A DNA stretch of 5,769 nucleotides from ZC4RG42 sp003242425. Its GTDB lineage: Bacteria > Pseudomonadota > Gammaproteobacteria > Burkholderiales > SG8-39. Numbering within the stretch: the stretch's first letter is position 1; each line of letters starts with the position of its first letter. The position numbers were made by a program, and so were the translations under genes. This document shows positions 3,995-5,769 of this stretch, piece by piece. Below the pieces are notes generated by a model that saw only the letters and a program-made list of their open reading frames with translations, had not been told where the DNA came from and made no database searches. The stretch lies in contig CALCIE010000070.1 in assembly GCA_937907425.1 (NCBI GenBank), positions 1-5,769 of the forward strand. Direction: 5' to 3'.

Positions 3995-5769
3995 ATGACC
4001 GCCGTAACCTACTCTTCGACCGAGAAAAAGCGCATCCGCAAGAGCTTCGCCAAGCGCCAGACCGTGCTGAACGTGCCGTTCCTGCTGGCGACCCAGCTCG
4101 AGTCCTACGCCGGGTTTTTGCAGGCCAACGTGCCGCCGCACGAGCGCAAGAACGAAGGGCTGCAGGCTGCGTTCAACTCGATCTTCCCGATCGTCAGCCA
4201 TTCGGGCAACGCCCGGCTGGACTTCGTCAGCTACTCGCTCGGCGAGCCGCCTTTCGACGTGAAGGAATGCCAGCAGCGCGGCCTGACCTACGCCAGCCCG
4301 CTGCGCGCCAAGGTGCGGCTGACCATCATGGACAAGGAGGCTTCCAAGCCCACCGTCAAGGAGGTGAAGGAGCAGGAGGTGTACATGGGCGAGATCCCGC
4401 TCATGACGCCGACCGGCTCGTTCATCATCAACGGCACCGAGCGCGTGATCGTGTCGCAGCTGCACCGCTCGCCTGGCGTGTTCTTCGAGCACGACCGCGG
4501 CAAGACGCATTCCTCCGGCAAGCTGCTGTTCTCGGCGCGCATCATCCCCTACCGCGGGTCGTGGCTGGACTTCGAATTCGATCCGAAGGATCTGCTGTAC
4601 TTCCGCGTCGACCGCCGCCGCAAGATGCCGGTGACGATCCTGCTCAAGGCGATCGGTATGACGCCCGAGCAGATCCTCGAGACCTTCTACGACTTCGACA
4701 CCTTCCACCTCGGCAAGGACCAGGTGCAGTTCGAGCTCGTGCCCGAGCGCCTGCGGGGCGAAGTCGCGCGCTTCGACTTCCTGGACAAGAGCGGCAAGGT
4801 CATCATCCCGAAGGACAAGCGCATCACCGCCAAGCACATCCGTGACCTGGAGGCCGCCGGTATCCATCGCATGAACGTGCCGGACGAATTCCTGATCGGC
4901 CGCACGCTGGCGCACAACGTCATCGACACCGAGACCGGCGAGATCATCGCCAACGCCAACGACGAGATCACCGAGACGGTGCTGGCGAAGCTGCGCGAGG
5001 CCAAGGTCGAGGTCGTGAAGACGCTGTACGTGAACGACCTCGATCACGGGCCATACATTTCGGCCACGCTGCGCATCGACGAAACGGCCGACCAGACCGC
5101 CGCGCGCATCGCCATCTACCGCATGATGCGTCCGGGCGAGCCGCCCACGGAGGAAGCGGTCGAGACGCTGTTCAACGGCCTGTTCTACTCCGAGGAGCGT
5201 TACGACCTCTCGCGCGTCGGCCGCATGAAGTTCAACCGCCGCGCCTATCCGACCCAGATCGACGACCGCGCGCCGGGCTGGCTGCGCCGCTTCTATGAGC
5301 GCGTCGGCCCGCAGGGCGTGGACGGCCCGGGCGTGCTGACCAACGACGACATCCTCGCGGTGATCGCCATCCTGGTCGAGCTGCGCAACGGCCGCGGCGA
5401 GATCGACGACATCGACCACCTCGGCAACCGCCGCGTGCGTTCCGTGGGCGAACTGGCGGAGAACCAGTTCCGCGCGGGCCTCGTGCGCGTCGAGCGCGCG
5501 GTGAAGGAGCGCCTCTCGCAGGCCGAGAGCGAGAACCTGATGCCGCACGACCTGATCAACGCCAAGCCGATCAGTGCGGCGATCAAGGAGTTCTTCGGCT
5601 CCTCGCAGCTCTCGCAGTTCATGGACCAGACCAACCCGCTCTCCGAGATCACGCACAAACGCCGCGTCTCGGCTCTGGGTCCGGGCGGTCTGACCCGCGA
5701 GCGCGCGGGCTTCGAGGTGCGCGACGTGCACCCGACCCACTACGGCCGCGTGTGCCCGATCGAGACGCC
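3995..5769 (+). CDS. rpoB: RNA polymerase beta subunit, N-terminal 591 codons (partial)
   Basis: The open frame from ATG 3995 runs to the right edge without a stop: 591 codons of about 1350-1370. It encodes the beta subunit, which forms part of the catalytic cleft and the rifampicin pocket. The start STEKKRIRKSFAKR follows GGAG at 3986-3989. GEIPLMTPTGSFIINGTERV begins at residue 132, in the protrusion/lobe region. Residues about 416-450 are some 20 longer than in E. coli, as in betaproteobacteria. The rifampicin region, residues 536-562, reads SSQLSQFMDQTNPLSEITHK onward. D544, S550, H554, R557 and S559 (E. coli D516, S522, H526, R529, S531) are all the drug-sensitive type. The visible sequence ends at VCPIET, before the catalytic C-terminal half. 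The gap before it suggests attenuated co-transcription with rplL. Confidence 0.98.
   Translation, partial: MTAVTYSSTEKKRIRKSFAKRQTVLNVPFLLATQLESYAGFLQANVPPHERKNEGLQAAFNSIFPIVSHSGNARLDFVSYSLGEPPFDVKECQQRGLTYASPLRAKVRLTIMDKEASKPTVKEVKEQEVYMGEIPLMTPTGSFIINGTERVIVSQLHRSPGVFFEHDRGKTHSSGKLLFSARIIPYRGSWLDFEFDPKDLLYFRVDRRRKMPVTILLKAIGMTPEQILETFYDFDTFHLGKDQVQFELVPERLRGEVARFDFLDKSGKVIIPKDKRITAKHIRDLEAAGIHRMNVPDEFLIGRTLAHNVIDTETGEIIANANDEITETVLAKLREAKVEVVKTLYVNDLDHGPYISATLRIDETADQTAARIAIYRMMRPGEPPTEEAVETLFNGLFYSEERYDLSRVGRMKFNRRAYPTQIDDRAPGWLRRFYERVGPQGVDGPGVLTNDDILAVIAILVELRNGRGEIDDIDHLGNRRVRSVGELAENQFRAGLVRVERAVKERLSQAESENLMPHDLINAKPISAAIKEFFGSSQLSQFMDQTNPLSEITHKRRVSALGPGGLTRERAGFEVRDVHPTHYGRVCPIET

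Noticed and set aside
3980..5740. A 586-codon open frame on the minus strand opposite rpoB
   Set aside because: It mirrors the rpoB coding strand. In GC-rich genes with strong third-position G/C bias the opposite strand often lacks stops. The product is rich in Arg, Leu, Val, Asp and His, typical of shadow translations, and matches no family I know. rpoB is certain here.

Overview
The window is a GC-rich stretch of bacterial chromosome carrying the classic tuf - tRNA-Trp - secE - nusG - rplK - rplA - rplJ - rplL - rpoB cluster, all on the + strand. It is broken at both ends: tuf is cut at the left edge and rpoB at the right edge. Protein features point to a betaproteobacterium: a NusG ending FGRATPVELEFGQVEK, an RpoB reading QFMDQTNPLSEITHKRR in the rifampicin region, an RpoB stretch about 20 residues longer than in E. 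coli around residues 416-450, and a single tRNA-Trp gene between tuf and secE. This placement comes from remembered family features, not from a search, and no genus is claimed.

Layout: 1-55 is the end of EF-Tu. 56-140 is a spacer with a candidate sigma70 promoter and two small hairpins. 141-216 is tRNA-Trp(CCA). 217-275 is a short spacer with a hairpin over the secE ribosome binding site. 276-1163 holds secE and nusG, abutting with no gap. 1164-1255 is a leader with two mutually exclusive hairpins. 1256-2383 holds rplK (GTG start) and rplA, also abutting. 2384-2847 is a 464-base non-coding region with two strong hairpins after rplA and then a highly structured leader fitting autogenous control by the L10/L12 complex. 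2848-3822 holds rplJ (TTG start) and rplL. 3823-3994 has a terminator-like hairpin, a second hairpin and an AT-rich island. From 3995 to the right edge runs the first 591 codons of rpoB.

The genes serve the coupling of transcription and translation. tRNA-Trp and EF-Tu supply the ribosome. L11, L1, L10 and L7/L12 build the factor-binding stalk, its base and the L1 stalk. NusG joins RNA polymerase to the ribosome or to Rho. SecE is a core subunit of the protein-export channel. RpoB is the beta subunit of RNA polymerase. Family knowledge predicts feedback by L1 on rplK-rplA, feedback by L10/L12 on rplJ-rplL, and partial termination before rpoB. The sequence has structures in the right places for each, but none is proven here.

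No mobile element, CRISPR array, defence gene or unknown protein gene was seen, and I found no previously undescribed system. The points most worth a second look are the RNA structures in the four non-coding gaps, especially the long rplA-rplJ leader with its possible anti-Shine-Dalgarno switch.
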